Shown: piece by piece, positions 7,948-15,204 of the stretch
How the letters are laid out: each line of letters opens with the position of its first letter
How positions within the stretch are numbered: position 1 is the first letter of the stretch
Notes under the pieces: generated by a model
Database searches by the model: none
The model's input: only the letters and a program-made list of their open reading frames with translations
What the model was told of the DNA's origin: nothing
Origin: Pseudomonadota bacterium
GTDB lineage: Bacteria > Pseudomonadota > Alphaproteobacteria > Acetobacterales > Acetobacteraceae
NCBI GenBank assembly: GCA_021808185.1
Contig: JAKBCB010000009.1
Coordinates: 1 to 22,215, forward strand
Length of the DNA stretch: 22,215 bases
Direction of reading: 5' to 3'
Program-made: the position numbers and the translations under genes

Positions 7948-8850
7948 ATGTATTCCGGTCCGATCATCGACCCGCATATCCATCTGTGGGATCTCTCGAT
8001 GCGCAAGCATGCGTGGCTGCTGCCGGCCGAGGGCGGGGTGCGGGCGTTGGGCGGGCTGGAGCGGCTGCGCGCGGATTTCCTGCCCGCCGACTACGCGCGC
8101 GAGGCCGCCGGCCAGCCCATCGCCGCCGCCGTGCATATCGAGGCGCTCTGGGACAGCGCCGACATGCTCGGCGAGACGCGCTGGCTGGAGACGCTGGACA
8201 AGCAGAACAACATCGCCGCCCGCTACATCGCCGCCGCCCCCCTCGGCACGCCGGAGGCGGCCGGCATCATCGCGGCACAGGCGGAATTTTCCCGCGTCGT
8301 CGGCGTCCGCGCCATCCTGAGCTTTCATCCGTCCGACCCGGCGAAGAACTTCGCCCCGCGCGACGGCATCGCCTTCGAACCGGCGTGGCGCGCGGATGTG
8401 GCGCGGCTGGGCGGGCACGGGCTGATGCTGGAACTCATGATGTATCCATATCAACTCGATAGCGTTCTGGATCTCGCGCGGGCGTTCCCGGCGCTGCCGA
8501 TCATCGTCAATCACTGCGCAAGCCCGATCGACCGCGACGCCGAGGGCATGGAGCGCTGGCGCCAAGCCATCCGCGCCCTGGGGCGCGAGCCGAACATCGC
8601 GCTCAAGGTCTCCAACATCGGCGCCTACGATCCGGCGCCCAGCTTCGAGAGCATCCGTGCGGTGGCGCTGGAGTGCGTCGCGGCGTTCGGCACCGGGCGC
8701 GCCATGTTCGGGAGCGACTGGCCGGTGGCGCGGCTGCACAGCACGTACGACACGATCTGGGACCAGTTCCGCCGCATCGCCGAAGGCTTCACGGCCGAGG
8801 AGCAGCGCGCGCTGTTCCACGACAACGCGCGCCGTTTCTATCGGATCTGA
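7948..8850 (+). CDS. Amidohydrolase-2 family metal-dependent hydrolase (COG3618-like)
   Basis: A 300-aa TIM-barrel hydrolase. The N-terminal metal motif is DPHIHLWD (residues 9-16), the mid-barrel segment has LPIIVNHCASP, and the end has MFGSDWPVARLHSTYD followed by a FHDNARRFYRI tail. This pattern is typical of the lactonase-like amidohydrolases that include L-fuconolactonase and 2-pyrone-4,6-dicarboxylate lactonase. The exact substrate is not readable from sequence. The start has GGAGG at 7936-7940, 7 nt upstream. It is 49 nt after the NodT-type gene and 86 nt before the binding-protein gene on the same strand. It may therefore process what the downstream importer brings in, but that is inferred from position only. 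Confidence 0.88.
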   Translation: MYSGPIIDPHIHLWDLSMRKHAWLLPAEGGVRALGGLERLRADFLPADYAREAAGQPIAAAVHIEALWDSADMLGETRWLETLDKQNNIAARYIAAAPLGTPEAAGIIAAQAEFSRVVGVRAILSFHPSDPAKNFAPRDGIAFEPAWRADVARLGGHGLMLELMMYPYQLDSVLDLARAFPALPIIVNHCASPIDRDAEGMERWRQAIRALGREPNIALKVSNIGAYDPAPSFESIRAVALECVAAFGTGRAMFGSDWPVARLHSTYDTIWDQFRRIAEGFTAEEQRALFHDNARRFYRI

Positions 8851-8890
8851 TTCGCTGCCTTGACCGCGCCCAATTCGGCTGTTGTGCTTG

Positions 8891-8923
8891 CCTCGGGCGT
8901 CCCGGCGGCAGAGCCGGGCGAGG
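8891..8923 (+). other. Intercistronic hairpin upstream of the binding-protein gene
   Basis: CCCGGC (8901-8906) pairs with GCCGGG (8913-8918) across a 6-nt loop. CCTCG (8891-8895) can extend the stem with CGAGG (8919-8923), leaving a 5-nt bulge on the left. The right arm runs into the ribosome site AGGGGAGAG (8921-8929) of the next gene. It could be an attenuator, an RNA-processing site, or no more than GC-rich spacer. There is no T-tract, so a plain terminator is unlikely. Confidence 0.4.
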
Positions 8924-8936
8924 GGAGAGATCGCGC

Positions 8937-10421
8937 ATGACCAGACTGCTCGCGGTGGCGCTGGCCGGCTCGCTGCTGGCCGGGTTCGCCACCATGTCCA
9001 CGGCCCAGGCCAAGGACACCATCACCGTCGGCATGGTGCTGGAGCCGCCCGGCCTCGACCCGACCGCCGGTGCTGCCTCGGCGATCCGCGAAGTCACCTA
9101 CGGCAACATCTATGAAGGTCTGACCCGCATCACCGCCAAGGGCGAGGTGAAGCCGGCGCTGGCGGAAAGCTGGAGCATCTCCAAGGACGGGCTGACCTAT
9201 ACGTTCACCCTGATCGACGGGGTGAAATTCCACGACGGCACCAAGTTCGACTGCTCCATCGTCAAGTTCTCGTATGAGCGCGCCATGGCGCCGGACAGCA
9301 CGAACGCGCAGAAGCAGCTGTTCGAGCCGATCGCCAGCGTCGCCTGCCCGTCCGCGGGGACCGCGGTGGTGACGCTGAAGCGCCCCACCTCGCTGTTCCT
9401 GTTCGACATGGCGTGGGGCGACGCGGTGATGGTCGCGCCGAAATCGGCCGCGACCAACGCCACGGACCCGGTCGGCACCGGGCCGTTCAAGTTCAAGCAA
9501 TGGGTCAAGGGCGACCGCGTGGAGCTGGAGCGGTTCCACGACTACTGGGGCTCGCGCCCGCAGCTCTCCGCCGTGACCTTCAAGTTCATCTCCGACCCGT
9601 CGGCCGCGACCGCCGCCGTGCTGGCCGGCGACATCGACGCCTTCCCGCTGTTCCCCGCCCCGGAGGCGCTCGACCAGTTCAAGGCGGACCCGAAATTCAC
9701 CGTGCATGTCGGCACCACCGAAGGCAAAACGATCCTCGCGCTGAACAACGCGAAGAAGCCGTTCGACGATATCCGCGTCCGCCGCGCGCTCGCCTTCGCC
9801 ATTGACCGCAAGGCGGTGATCGACGGCGCGCAATCGGGTTACGGCGCGCCGATCGGCTCGCACTACACGCCGGGCGATCCGGGCTATGTCGATCTGACCG
9901 GCACCTATCCGTTCGACCCGGCGAAGGCCAAGGCGCTGCTGAAGGAAGCCGGCATCAAGCCGGGCTTCCAGATGACGATCCTGCTGCCGCCGCCGCCGTA
10001 CGCGCGCCATGGTGGCGAGATCATCGCGGCGATGCTGGAGCAGGTGGGCATCAAGGCCAAGCTGGTGCCGATCGAGTGGGGCCAGTGGCTGGACCAGGTG
10101 TTCAAGCGCACAGACTACGAGGCGACGATCATCTCGCACACCGAGGCGCGCGACCTGGATATCTACGCGCGCGACAAATACTACTTCAACTACGACAGCC
10201 CCGACTACAAGGCGCTGTACAAGCAGTTCGTCGAGACGGTGGACCCGAAGCTGCAAATGGATCTGGTCGGCCAGTTGCAGAAGAAGCTGGCCGAGGACGA
10301 GCCGAACGTCTTCATGTTCGCGCTGGCCAAGGTCGGTGTCGCCAACGCCAAGCTGCGCGGCCTGTGGGACAACGACCCGATCCCGGCGAACGACATGGCG
10401 GGCGTGAGTTGGGCGGAGTGA
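8937..10421 (+). CDS. ABC transporter substrate-binding protein, family 5 (peptide/nickel type)
   Basis: A 494-aa periplasmic solute-binding protein (SBP_bac_5), the receptor for the Dpp/Opp-type importer encoded next. The signal peptide is clear: MTRLLAVALAG start, hydrophobic core, and cleavage expected after STAQA (residue 25). Family landmarks are EPPGLDPTAG near the mature N-terminus, YEGLTR, ALAESWSISKDGLTYTFTL, VKFHDGTKF, VGTGPFKFKQW, and DDIRVRRALAFAIDRKAVID. The frame is open further upstream, but the ATG at 8937 has AGGGGAGAG just before it and gives the signal peptide. The ligand could be a peptide, opine, glutathione or similar; it cannot be read from the sequence. Confidence 0.94.
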   Translation: MTRLLAVALAGSLLAGFATMSTAQAKDTITVGMVLEPPGLDPTAGAASAIREVTYGNIYEGLTRITAKGEVKPALAESWSISKDGLTYTFTLIDGVKFHDGTKFDCSIVKFSYERAMAPDSTNAQKQLFEPIASVACPSAGTAVVTLKRPTSLFLFDMAWGDAVMVAPKSAATNATDPVGTGPFKFKQWVKGDRVELERFHDYWGSRPQLSAVTFKFISDPSAATAAVLAGDIDAFPLFPAPEALDQFKADPKFTVHVGTTEGKTILALNNAKKPFDDIRVRRALAFAIDRKAVIDGAQSGYGAPIGSHYTPGDPGYVDLTGTYPFDPAKAKALLKEAGIKPGFQMTILLPPPPYARHGGEIIAAMLEQVGIKAKLVPIEWGQWLDQVFKRTDYEATIISHTEARDLDIYARDKYYFNYDSPDYKALYKQFVETVDPKLQMDLVGQLQKKLAEDEPNVFMFALAKVGVANAKLRGLWDNDPIPANDMAGVSWAE

Positions 10422-10459
10422 GTTTTTCGTCCCTCCGCGTGCGTCGCCCATCCCTGCTT

Positions 10460-10495
10460 CCCCTCCCCTTGCGGGAGGGGGTTGGGGGGAGGGGG
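10460..10495 (+). repeat. Palindromic GC-rich element with G-quadruplex motif between binding protein and permease
   Basis: CCCCTCCC (10460-10467) pairs exactly with GGGAGGGG (10473-10480) over a 5-nt loop. Directly after it come more G-tracts, so 10473-10495 reads as four runs of 3-6 G separated by A, TT and A. This is a classic G-quadruplex pattern on the coding strand. The same G-tracts give a second possible pairing partner for the left arm. It lies 17 nt before the permease start. GC-palindromes of this look recur between genes in many high-GC alphaproteobacteria. After an abundant binding-protein mRNA they often act as 3' stabilisers, which is an inference here. Confidence 0.6.
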
Positions 10496-10512
10496 AAAAC
10501 GCCGACCCGAGC

Positions 10513-11463
10513 GTGACCTTCTATCTCCTCCGCCGCGTCGCCATTCTGCTGGCGACGCTGCTCGCCGCCTCCATCGTGGTGTTCGTGGTGCTCCAGGTGC
10601 TGCCGGGCGATCCGGCGGCGCTGATCCTGGGCACCGGGGCGCGCGAGGACACGCTGGCGGCGCTGCGGCACCAGTTGGGGCTGGATGCGCCGATGTGGCT
10701 GCGCTACGCGCGCTGGCTCGGCGGGCTGCTGAGCGGGGATTTCGGCACCAGCTTCACCTACCACGTGCCCGTCGCCGAACTGGTGCGCCAGCGCGTGCTG
10801 GTCAGCCTGCCGCTCGCGCTATTCGCGATCCTGCTTTCGACCGCGATCGCCATTCCGGTTGGCGTCGCGGCGGCGGCGCGGCGCGGTGGGGCGGCGGACG
10901 CGGGGCTGATGGGGGTGGCGCAGATCGGCGTGGCGCTGCCGAATTTCTGGCTCGGGCTGCTGCTGATCCTGCTGTTCGCCGTCCGCCTGCCGTGGCTGCC
11001 GGCGAGTGGGTTCCCAGGCTGGGACGCGGGGCTGTGGGCCGGGTTTCGCGCGCTGATCCTGCCGGCGCTGGCGCTGGCCTTGCCGCAGGCGGCGATCCTG
11101 GCGCGCGTCACCCGGGCCGCGGTGATCGACACGCTGGGCGAGGATTTCGTGCGCACCGCGCGCGCCAAGGGGCTTTCGCGGCCGGCCGCGCTGTGGCGCC
11201 ATGCGGTGCCGAACGCGCTGATCCCGGTGGTCACGCTGATCGGGCTGCAATTTTCGTTTCTGCTGGCCGGGACAGTGATTATCGAGAACGTATTCACCCT
11301 GCCGGGCCTGGGCCGGCTGGTGTTCCAGGCGATCGCGCAGCGCGACCTGATCGTGGTGCAGGATCTGGTGGTGCTGCTGGCCGGCAGCGTGATCGTGGTG
11401 AATTTCCTGGTCGATCTCGCCGCCGCCTGGATCGACCCGCGCCTGCGGCGGGCGGGGGCATGA
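10513..11463 (+). CDS. Dpp/Opp-type ABC transporter permease 1 (DppB-like)
   Basis: A 316-aa inner-membrane permease with about six membrane segments, the first starting immediately (FYLLRRVAILLATLLAASIVVFVVL). LPGDPAALILG after segment 1 and the cytoplasmic EAA loop DFVRTARAKGLSRPAALWRHAVPNAL (near residues 215-240) are typical of DppB/GsiC-type subunits. The start is GTG 10513; the beginning of the conserved N-terminus leaves no better choice. A proper ribosome site is missing: the nearest purine tract is the G-run of the preceding palindrome, about 16 nt away. It overlaps the next permease gene by 4 nt (ATGA). Confidence 0.93.
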   Translation: MTFYLLRRVAILLATLLAASIVVFVVLQVLPGDPAALILGTGAREDTLAALRHQLGLDAPMWLRYARWLGGLLSGDFGTSFTYHVPVAELVRQRVLVSLPLALFAILLSTAIAIPVGVAAAARRGGAADAGLMGVAQIGVALPNFWLGLLLILLFAVRLPWLPASGFPGWDAGLWAGFRALILPALALALPQAAILARVTRAAVIDTLGEDFVRTARAKGLSRPAALWRHAVPNALIPVVTLIGLQFSFLLAGTVIIENVFTLPGLGRLVFQAIAQRDLIVVQDLVVLLAGSVIVVNFLVDLAAAWIDPRLRRAGA

Positions 11464-12281
11464 CCGCCCTGCGCAGCCGCAACCTGATCCTCGGCGCCGG
11501 CATCACGCTGCTGATGGCGGCGGTGGCGCTGGTCTCGCTGGCCTGGACGCCGTACGCGCCGACCGCCATCGACATCGTGCACAAACTTGCCGCCCCCTCG
11601 CTGGCGCATCCGTTCGGCACCGACCATCTGGGCCGGGACGTGCTGTCGATGATCATGGCCGGTGCGTCGAGTTCGCTGTCCGTGGCGCTGATCGCCGTCG
11701 TGGTCGGCGCCGGGCTCGGCGTGCCGCTGGGGGCGTTCGCGGCGGCGCGCGGCGGGTGGATCGACGATGTGGTGATGCGCGCCTGCGACCTGGCCTTCGC
11801 CTTTCCCGCGCTGCTGACGGCGGTGATGATCACCGCCCTCGCGGGGCCGGGGGCGGGCAATGCCATGCTTGCCATCGGCATCTTCAACATCCCGGTGTTC
11901 GCGCGCATCACGCGTGGCGCCGCGCGGTCCATCTGGGCGCGCGAGTTCGTCATGGCCGCGCGCACCGCCGGGCGCGGCGACGTGGCGATCACGGTGCTGC
12001 ATGTGCTGCCGAATATCGCGGCGGTGTTGCTGGTACAGGCCACGATCCAGTTCGCGCTGGCCATCGTCGCCGATGCCGGGCTTTCGTATGTGGGCCTCGG
12101 CACGCAGCCGCCGAACCCGTCCTGGGGGCGGATGCTGAACGACGCGCAGACCTATATCTGGCGCGCGCCGCTGCTGGCGGTGTTTCCGGGCGTGGCGATC
12201 ACGCTCTCGGTGCTCGGGCTCAATCTGCTGGGCGACGGGTTGCAGGACTGGCTCGACCCGCGCCTGCGGCGGGGGCGATGA
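11460..12281 (+). CDS. Dpp/Opp-type ABC transporter permease 2 (DppC-like)
   Basis: A 273-aa inner-membrane permease, partner of the preceding subunit. The N-terminal segment is followed by HPFGTDHLGRDVLSMIMAGA, the hallmark of DppC/OppC proteins. The EAA loop is REFVMAARTAGRGDVAITVLHVLPN, and the end contains LSYVGLGTQPPNPSWGRML and a closing GDGLQDWLDPRLR. The start at 11460 overlaps the previous stop as ATGA, and its own stop overlaps the first ATPase in the same manner. The length is slightly below that of E. coli DppC (about 300), with a short N-terminus. Confidence 0.94.
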   Translation: MTALRSRNLILGAGITLLMAAVALVSLAWTPYAPTAIDIVHKLAAPSLAHPFGTDHLGRDVLSMIMAGASSSLSVALIAVVVGAGLGVPLGAFAAARGGWIDDVVMRACDLAFAFPALLTAVMITALAGPGAGNAMLAIGIFNIPVFARITRGAARSIWAREFVMAARTAGRGDVAITVLHVLPNIAAVLLVQATIQFALAIVADAGLSYVGLGTQPPNPSWGRMLNDAQTYIWRAPLLAVFPGVAITLSVLGLNLLGDGLQDWLDPRLRRGR

Positions 12282-13231
12282 TGCTGCGCGTCGAGGATCT
12301 GACCGTGGCGCTGCCGATGCGCGGGCAACTGGTGCCGGTGCTGGCCGGCGTGTCCTTCACGCTCGACCGGCGCGACAGCGTGGGGCTGGTGGGCGAGAGC
12401 GGCAGCGGCAAGTCGATGACCGCGCTGGCGATCATGGGCCTGCTGCCGCCGGGCGCGCGGGTCGCCGGGCGGGTGATGCTGGACGGGCGCGACCTGCTGG
12501 CGCTGCCGGAGCCGGACCTGTGCGGCGTGCGCGGGCGGCGCATCGGCATGGTGTTCCAGGAGCCGATGACCGCGCTCAATCCGCTGATGAGCATTGGCGC
12601 GCAGGTGGCCGAGCCGTTGCGGCTGCATCTGCGTCTGTCGCGGGCCGAGGCGGACGCGCGGGCGGCCCGGATGCTCGATCGCGTCGGCCTCGACCCAGCG
12701 AGGATCTCGCCGCACCGCTATCCGCATCAGCTCTCCGGCGGGCAGCGCCAGCGCGTGGTGATCGCCGCGGCCCTGGCCTGCGGGCCGGACCTGCTGGTCG
12801 CCGACGAGCCGACCACGGCGCTGGATGTCACGGTACAGGCGCAGGTGCTGGCCTTGCTTGCCGACCTCGCGGCGGAGACCGGGATGGGGCTGCTGCTGAT
12901 CACCCACGATCTCGGCGTGGTCAGCCAGACGGTGGCCAACGTGCTGGTGATGTATGCCGGGCGGGTGGTGGAGCAGGGGCCGACCGATTCGGTGTTCGGC
13001 GGCATGGCGCATCCGTACACCCGCGCGCTGTTCGCCGCCCGCCCGGCCGAGAGCGGCGCGCGGCCGGTGCAGATTCCGGGGCAGGTGCCGGACCCGCTGC
13101 ACCGCCCGCCGGGCTGCGCCTTCGCGCCGCGCTGTTCCAGGGCGGAACCCGATTGCGGCCAACAGGCGCCCACGCTCGCGGGGGGCGGGCCGCACCGTGC
13201 CGCCTGCCTGCATCCGCACGCGGCGTCATGA
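12278..13231 (+). CDS. Dpp/Opp-type ABC transporter ATPase 1 (DppD-like)
   Basis: A 317-aa ABC ATPase of the peptide/nickel importer class. Walker A is GESGSGKS (residues 39-46), the Q-loop is VFQEPMTALNP, the signature is LSGGQRQR, Walker B is LLVADEPTTALD, and the switch region is LLITHDLGVV. The C-terminal oligopeptide-transporter extension is present, with the Cys cluster CAFAPRCSRAEPDC that in related ATPases can bind an iron-sulfur cluster. Two ATG codons are adjacent (12278 and 12281). The first overlaps the permease stop as ATGA and was chosen. It ends in another ATGA overlap with the second ATPase. Confidence 0.95.
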   Translation: MMLRVEDLTVALPMRGQLVPVLAGVSFTLDRRDSVGLVGESGSGKSMTALAIMGLLPPGARVAGRVMLDGRDLLALPEPDLCGVRGRRIGMVFQEPMTALNPLMSIGAQVAEPLRLHLRLSRAEADARAARMLDRVGLDPARISPHRYPHQLSGGQRQRVVIAAALACGPDLLVADEPTTALDVTVQAQVLALLADLAAETGMGLLLITHDLGVVSQTVANVLVMYAGRVVEQGPTDSVFGGMAHPYTRALFAARPAESGARPVQIPGQVPDPLHRPPGCAFAPRCSRAEPDCGQQAPTLAGGGPHRAACLHPHAAS

Positions 13232-14034
13232 ACGATACCCCCCTCCTGCAAGTCTCCGGGCTGGTGCGCGAGTACGCGCTGCCACGCCCGCACCCGTTCG
13301 CCGCCGCGCCGAGGCTGCGGGTGCTGCACGGCATCGATCTGGCGATGGCCAAGGGCGACAGCCTCGCCATCGTCGGCGAGTCGGGTAGCGGCAAATCCAC
13401 GCTGGCGCGCAGCGTGCTGGCGTTGGAACGGCCCGATGCCGGCAGCGTGCGGCTGGACGGCATGGACCTGTTCGCGCTCTCGCGCCGTGAGCTGCGCGCC
13501 GCTCGTCGGCATGTGCAGGCGGTGTTCCAGGACCCGTACGGCTCGCTCGATCCGCGCCAGACGGTGTTCCGCATCGTCGCCGAGCCGATCGCGGCGCTGG
13601 AGCCGCGTACCGCGCGCGGCGAGCGGCGCGATCGCGTGGCGGCCATCCTCCAGGCGGTCGGCCTGCCGGCGGCGGCGGCGGAGAAATATCCGCACGAGTT
13701 CAGCGGCGGCCAGCGCCAGCGTATCGCCATCGCCCGCGCCCTCGTCACCCGCCCGGCGCTGGTGGTGGCCGATGAGCCGGTCTCGGCGCTCGATGTGTCG
13801 GTGCAGGCGCAGGTGCTGAATCTGATGCTGGACCTGCGCGAGAAGCTCGGCCTCGCCTGGCTGTTCATCAGCCACGATCTCGGCGTGGTGCGGGTGGTGA
13901 CGGAGCGCGTCGCGGTGCTGCAACACGGCCGCATCGTCGAGCAGGGGCGCACGGCGGACGTGCTCGCCGCGCCCCAGCACCCCTACACGCAGGCGCTGGT
14001 GGCCGCGATGCCGCGGGTGCGCCGGCGGGGGTAG
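13228..14034 (+). CDS. Dpp/Opp-type ABC transporter ATPase 2 (DppF-like)
   Basis: A 268-aa ABC ATPase, the second nucleotide-binding subunit of the importer. Walker A is GESGSGKS (residues 50-57), the Q-loop is VFQDPYGSLDPRQ, the signature is FSGGQRQR, Walker B is LVVADEPVSALD, and the switch is FISHDLGVV. It lacks the long Cys-containing extension of its partner and ends soon after HPYTQALVAAMP. It is therefore shorter than typical DppF (about 320-335), which is common for the second subunit in some systems. The ATG at 13228 overlaps the previous stop. The gene ends 3 nt from the stop of the convergent peptidase gene, leaving no space for a separate terminator. Confidence 0.94.
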   Translation: MNDTPLLQVSGLVREYALPRPHPFAAAPRLRVLHGIDLAMAKGDSLAIVGESGSGKSTLARSVLALERPDAGSVRLDGMDLFALSRRELRAARRHVQAVFQDPYGSLDPRQTVFRIVAEPIAALEPRTARGERRDRVAAILQAVGLPAAAAEKYPHEFSGGQRQRIAIARALVTRPALVVADEPVSALDVSVQAQVLNLMLDLREKLGLAWLFISHDLGVVRVVTERVAVLQHGRIVEQGRTADVLAAPQHPYTQALVAAMPRVRRRG

Positions 14035-14037
14035 CGC

Positions 14038-15051
14038 CTACGCGCCGAAGCGGTCGCGCCAGGAGGGGAGGCCGCCGGGGAAGGCGGCTGCCTCGAACAC
14101 GCCGCGCGCGACGGCGCGGGCGAAGGCGCAGGTCGCTGCGTGGCCGAGTTCGGTCAGGTCCGCGACCGGGTTGCTCAGCGGGCGGGCGCCGGTCGCGGCG
14201 GCGAAGATGGTGTCGCCGTCCATCGGCGCGTGCGCCGGCAGCACCGCGCGCGCCAGCCCGTCATGCGCCATGATCGCCAGCCGCCTGGCCTGCGCCTTGG
14301 TCAGCGTGGCGTCCGTGATGACGGCGCCGATGGTGGTGCTGGGCTGCGGCCGGCCCTTGACGTGCATGGCGGTGGCCTCCGGCCCCATGCGCGCGGGCCA
14401 GCCGCGCCCGCCGAACTCCGCGCCGACCTCGAACGGGGCGGCCCAGAACCACGGCCCGTCGCCGATCAGCGGCGAGCCGATGGCATTCACCGCCGCGAGC
14501 GCCAGCACGGAAAATCCGCCTTGCGTGACCGCGCTCGCGGCGCCGAAGCCGCCCTTGACCGTGGCCGTGGTGGCCCCGGTGCCGGCGCCGACGCTGCCGA
14601 GCGCGGGCGGGCCGGCCGTGGCCGCGCGCGCGGCGGCGTAACCGAGGTCGCGATACGGCGAGAACCGGCCCCAATCCTTGGCGCCGCCATTGGCGAGGTC
14701 GAACAGGATCGCCTGCGGCACCAGCGGCACCAGCGTTCCGGCTGCCGGGAAGCCGCGCCCGTCCTCCCGCAGCGCCGCCTGCACCCCGCCCGCCGCGTCC
14801 AGACCGAACGCGGAGCCGCCGGACAGCACGATCGCGTCCGCGCGCTCCACCGTCATGTCCGGCTCCAGGAAGCCGAGTTCCCGCCCGCCTGGCGCGCCGC
14901 CCAGCACCACGACCGAGGCGACGCAGGGTTGCTCGAACAGGATCGCCGTCACCCCGGAGCGGAGCGACAGATCGGTCGCATGACCAATTCGCAGACCAAA
15001 AGAGATTTGGTCTAAATCGTTAAACATTGCTATCATTGCAACAAAAACCAT
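14038..15051 (-). CDS. P1 family peptidase (S58/NylC-like N-terminal nucleophile hydrolase)
   Basis: Up to 337 aa, of the P1/DmpA-NylC group that self-cleaves to expose a nucleophilic Thr or Ser and acts on N-terminal residues, amides or oligoamides. Visible marks are LRIGHATD, VLGGAPGGRE (residues 49-58), VLSGGSAFGLDAAGGV (75-90), GSVGAGTGATT, and the nucleophile region PSTTIGAVITDA with Thr239 as likely nucleophile. Relatives usually have Asn before that Thr; here it is Ser238. The end DGDTIFAAATG is typical. The start is uncertain: ATG 15051, 15036 and 15027 are all in frame, none has a good ribosome site, and the first codons are unusually AT-rich. The N-terminus of relatives favours about 15027. 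No signal peptide is seen. Confidence 0.88.
   Translation of the reverse strand: MVFVAMIAMFNDLDQISFGLRIGHATDLSLRSGVTAILFEQPCVASVVVLGGAPGGRELGFLEPDMTVERADAIVLSGGSAFGLDAAGGVQAALREDGRGFPAAGTLVPLVPQAILFDLANGGAKDWGRFSPYRDLGYAAARAATAGPPALGSVGAGTGATTATVKGGFGAASAVTQGGFSVLALAAVNAIGSPLIGDGPWFWAAPFEVGAEFGGRGWPARMGPEATAMHVKGRPQPSTTIGAVITDATLTKAQARRLAIMAHDGLARAVLPAHAPMDGDTIFAAATGARPLSNPVADLTELGHAATCAFARAVARGVFEAAAFPGGLPSWRDRFGA
15015..15024 (+). repeat. 10-mer AATCGTTAAA, copy 1
   Basis: An exact AATCGTTAAA, found again in the same orientation at 15193-15202. In DNA this GC-rich an AT-rich 10-mer recurring within 180 bp is unusual. This copy lies inside the disputed first codons of the P1 peptidase, so it may belong to a control region. 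It has no known regulator that I can name. Confidence 0.45.
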
Positions 15052-15062
15052 TCACCAATGGA

Positions 15063-15077
15063 GAACGATCGCGGAAC
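15063..15077 (-). promoter_or_regulatory. Candidate LexA (SOS) box upstream of the P1 peptidase
   Basis: The minus strand reads GTTCCGCGATCGTTC, an exact match to the alphaproteobacterial LexA operator GTTC-N7-GTTC. It ends 12 bp before the ATG at 15051, or 36 bp before the ATG at 15027. The lexA gene in this window carries the same motif at its own promoter, so the cognate repressor is present. It sits in a 226-bp intergenic segment, where a chance match to eight fixed bases is unlikely, although one chance match somewhere in the whole window would not be surprising. Whether the peptidase or the 127-aa gene is the target is unknown. Confidence 0.5.
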
Positions 15078-15175
15078 GACGTCTAGTCACCCGATTTGCG
15101 GAGATTTGCAGCGCGGCTGGCGCCGACATTCCTTGGCGCAGATGCATTTTTTTGTTCTGGCCAGGCAATTTAGCG

Positions 15176-15204
15176 TTGGACATCCAGGTGCTAATCGTTA
15201 AATT
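15176..15204 (+). promoter_or_regulatory. Candidate promoter of the 127-aa protein gene
   Basis: TTGGAC (15176-15181) is followed after 17 bp by TAAATT (15199-15204), giving 3/6 and 4/6 matches to the sigma-70 consensus at ideal spacing. The predicted transcript would have a leader of about 65 nt. The second AATCGTTAAA copy overlaps the -10, so a regulator binding there would affect initiation. Confidence 0.4.
15193..15202 (+). repeat. 10-mer AATCGTTAAA, copy 2
   Basis: An exact second copy of the 10-mer at 15015-15024, same orientation, 178 bp apart. It overlaps the predicted -10 of the 127-aa gene, and a related GTTAG lies 12 bp downstream of its GTTAA core (15197 versus 15209). Possible operator; the regulator is unknown. 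Confidence 0.45.

Noticed and set aside
10482..11459. Upstream extension of the DppC-like frame, giving an apparent 599-aa protein
   Set aside because: That part overlaps the DppB-like gene in another frame and reads as Arg/Gly-rich noise; the permease starts at 11460 in an ATGA overlap.
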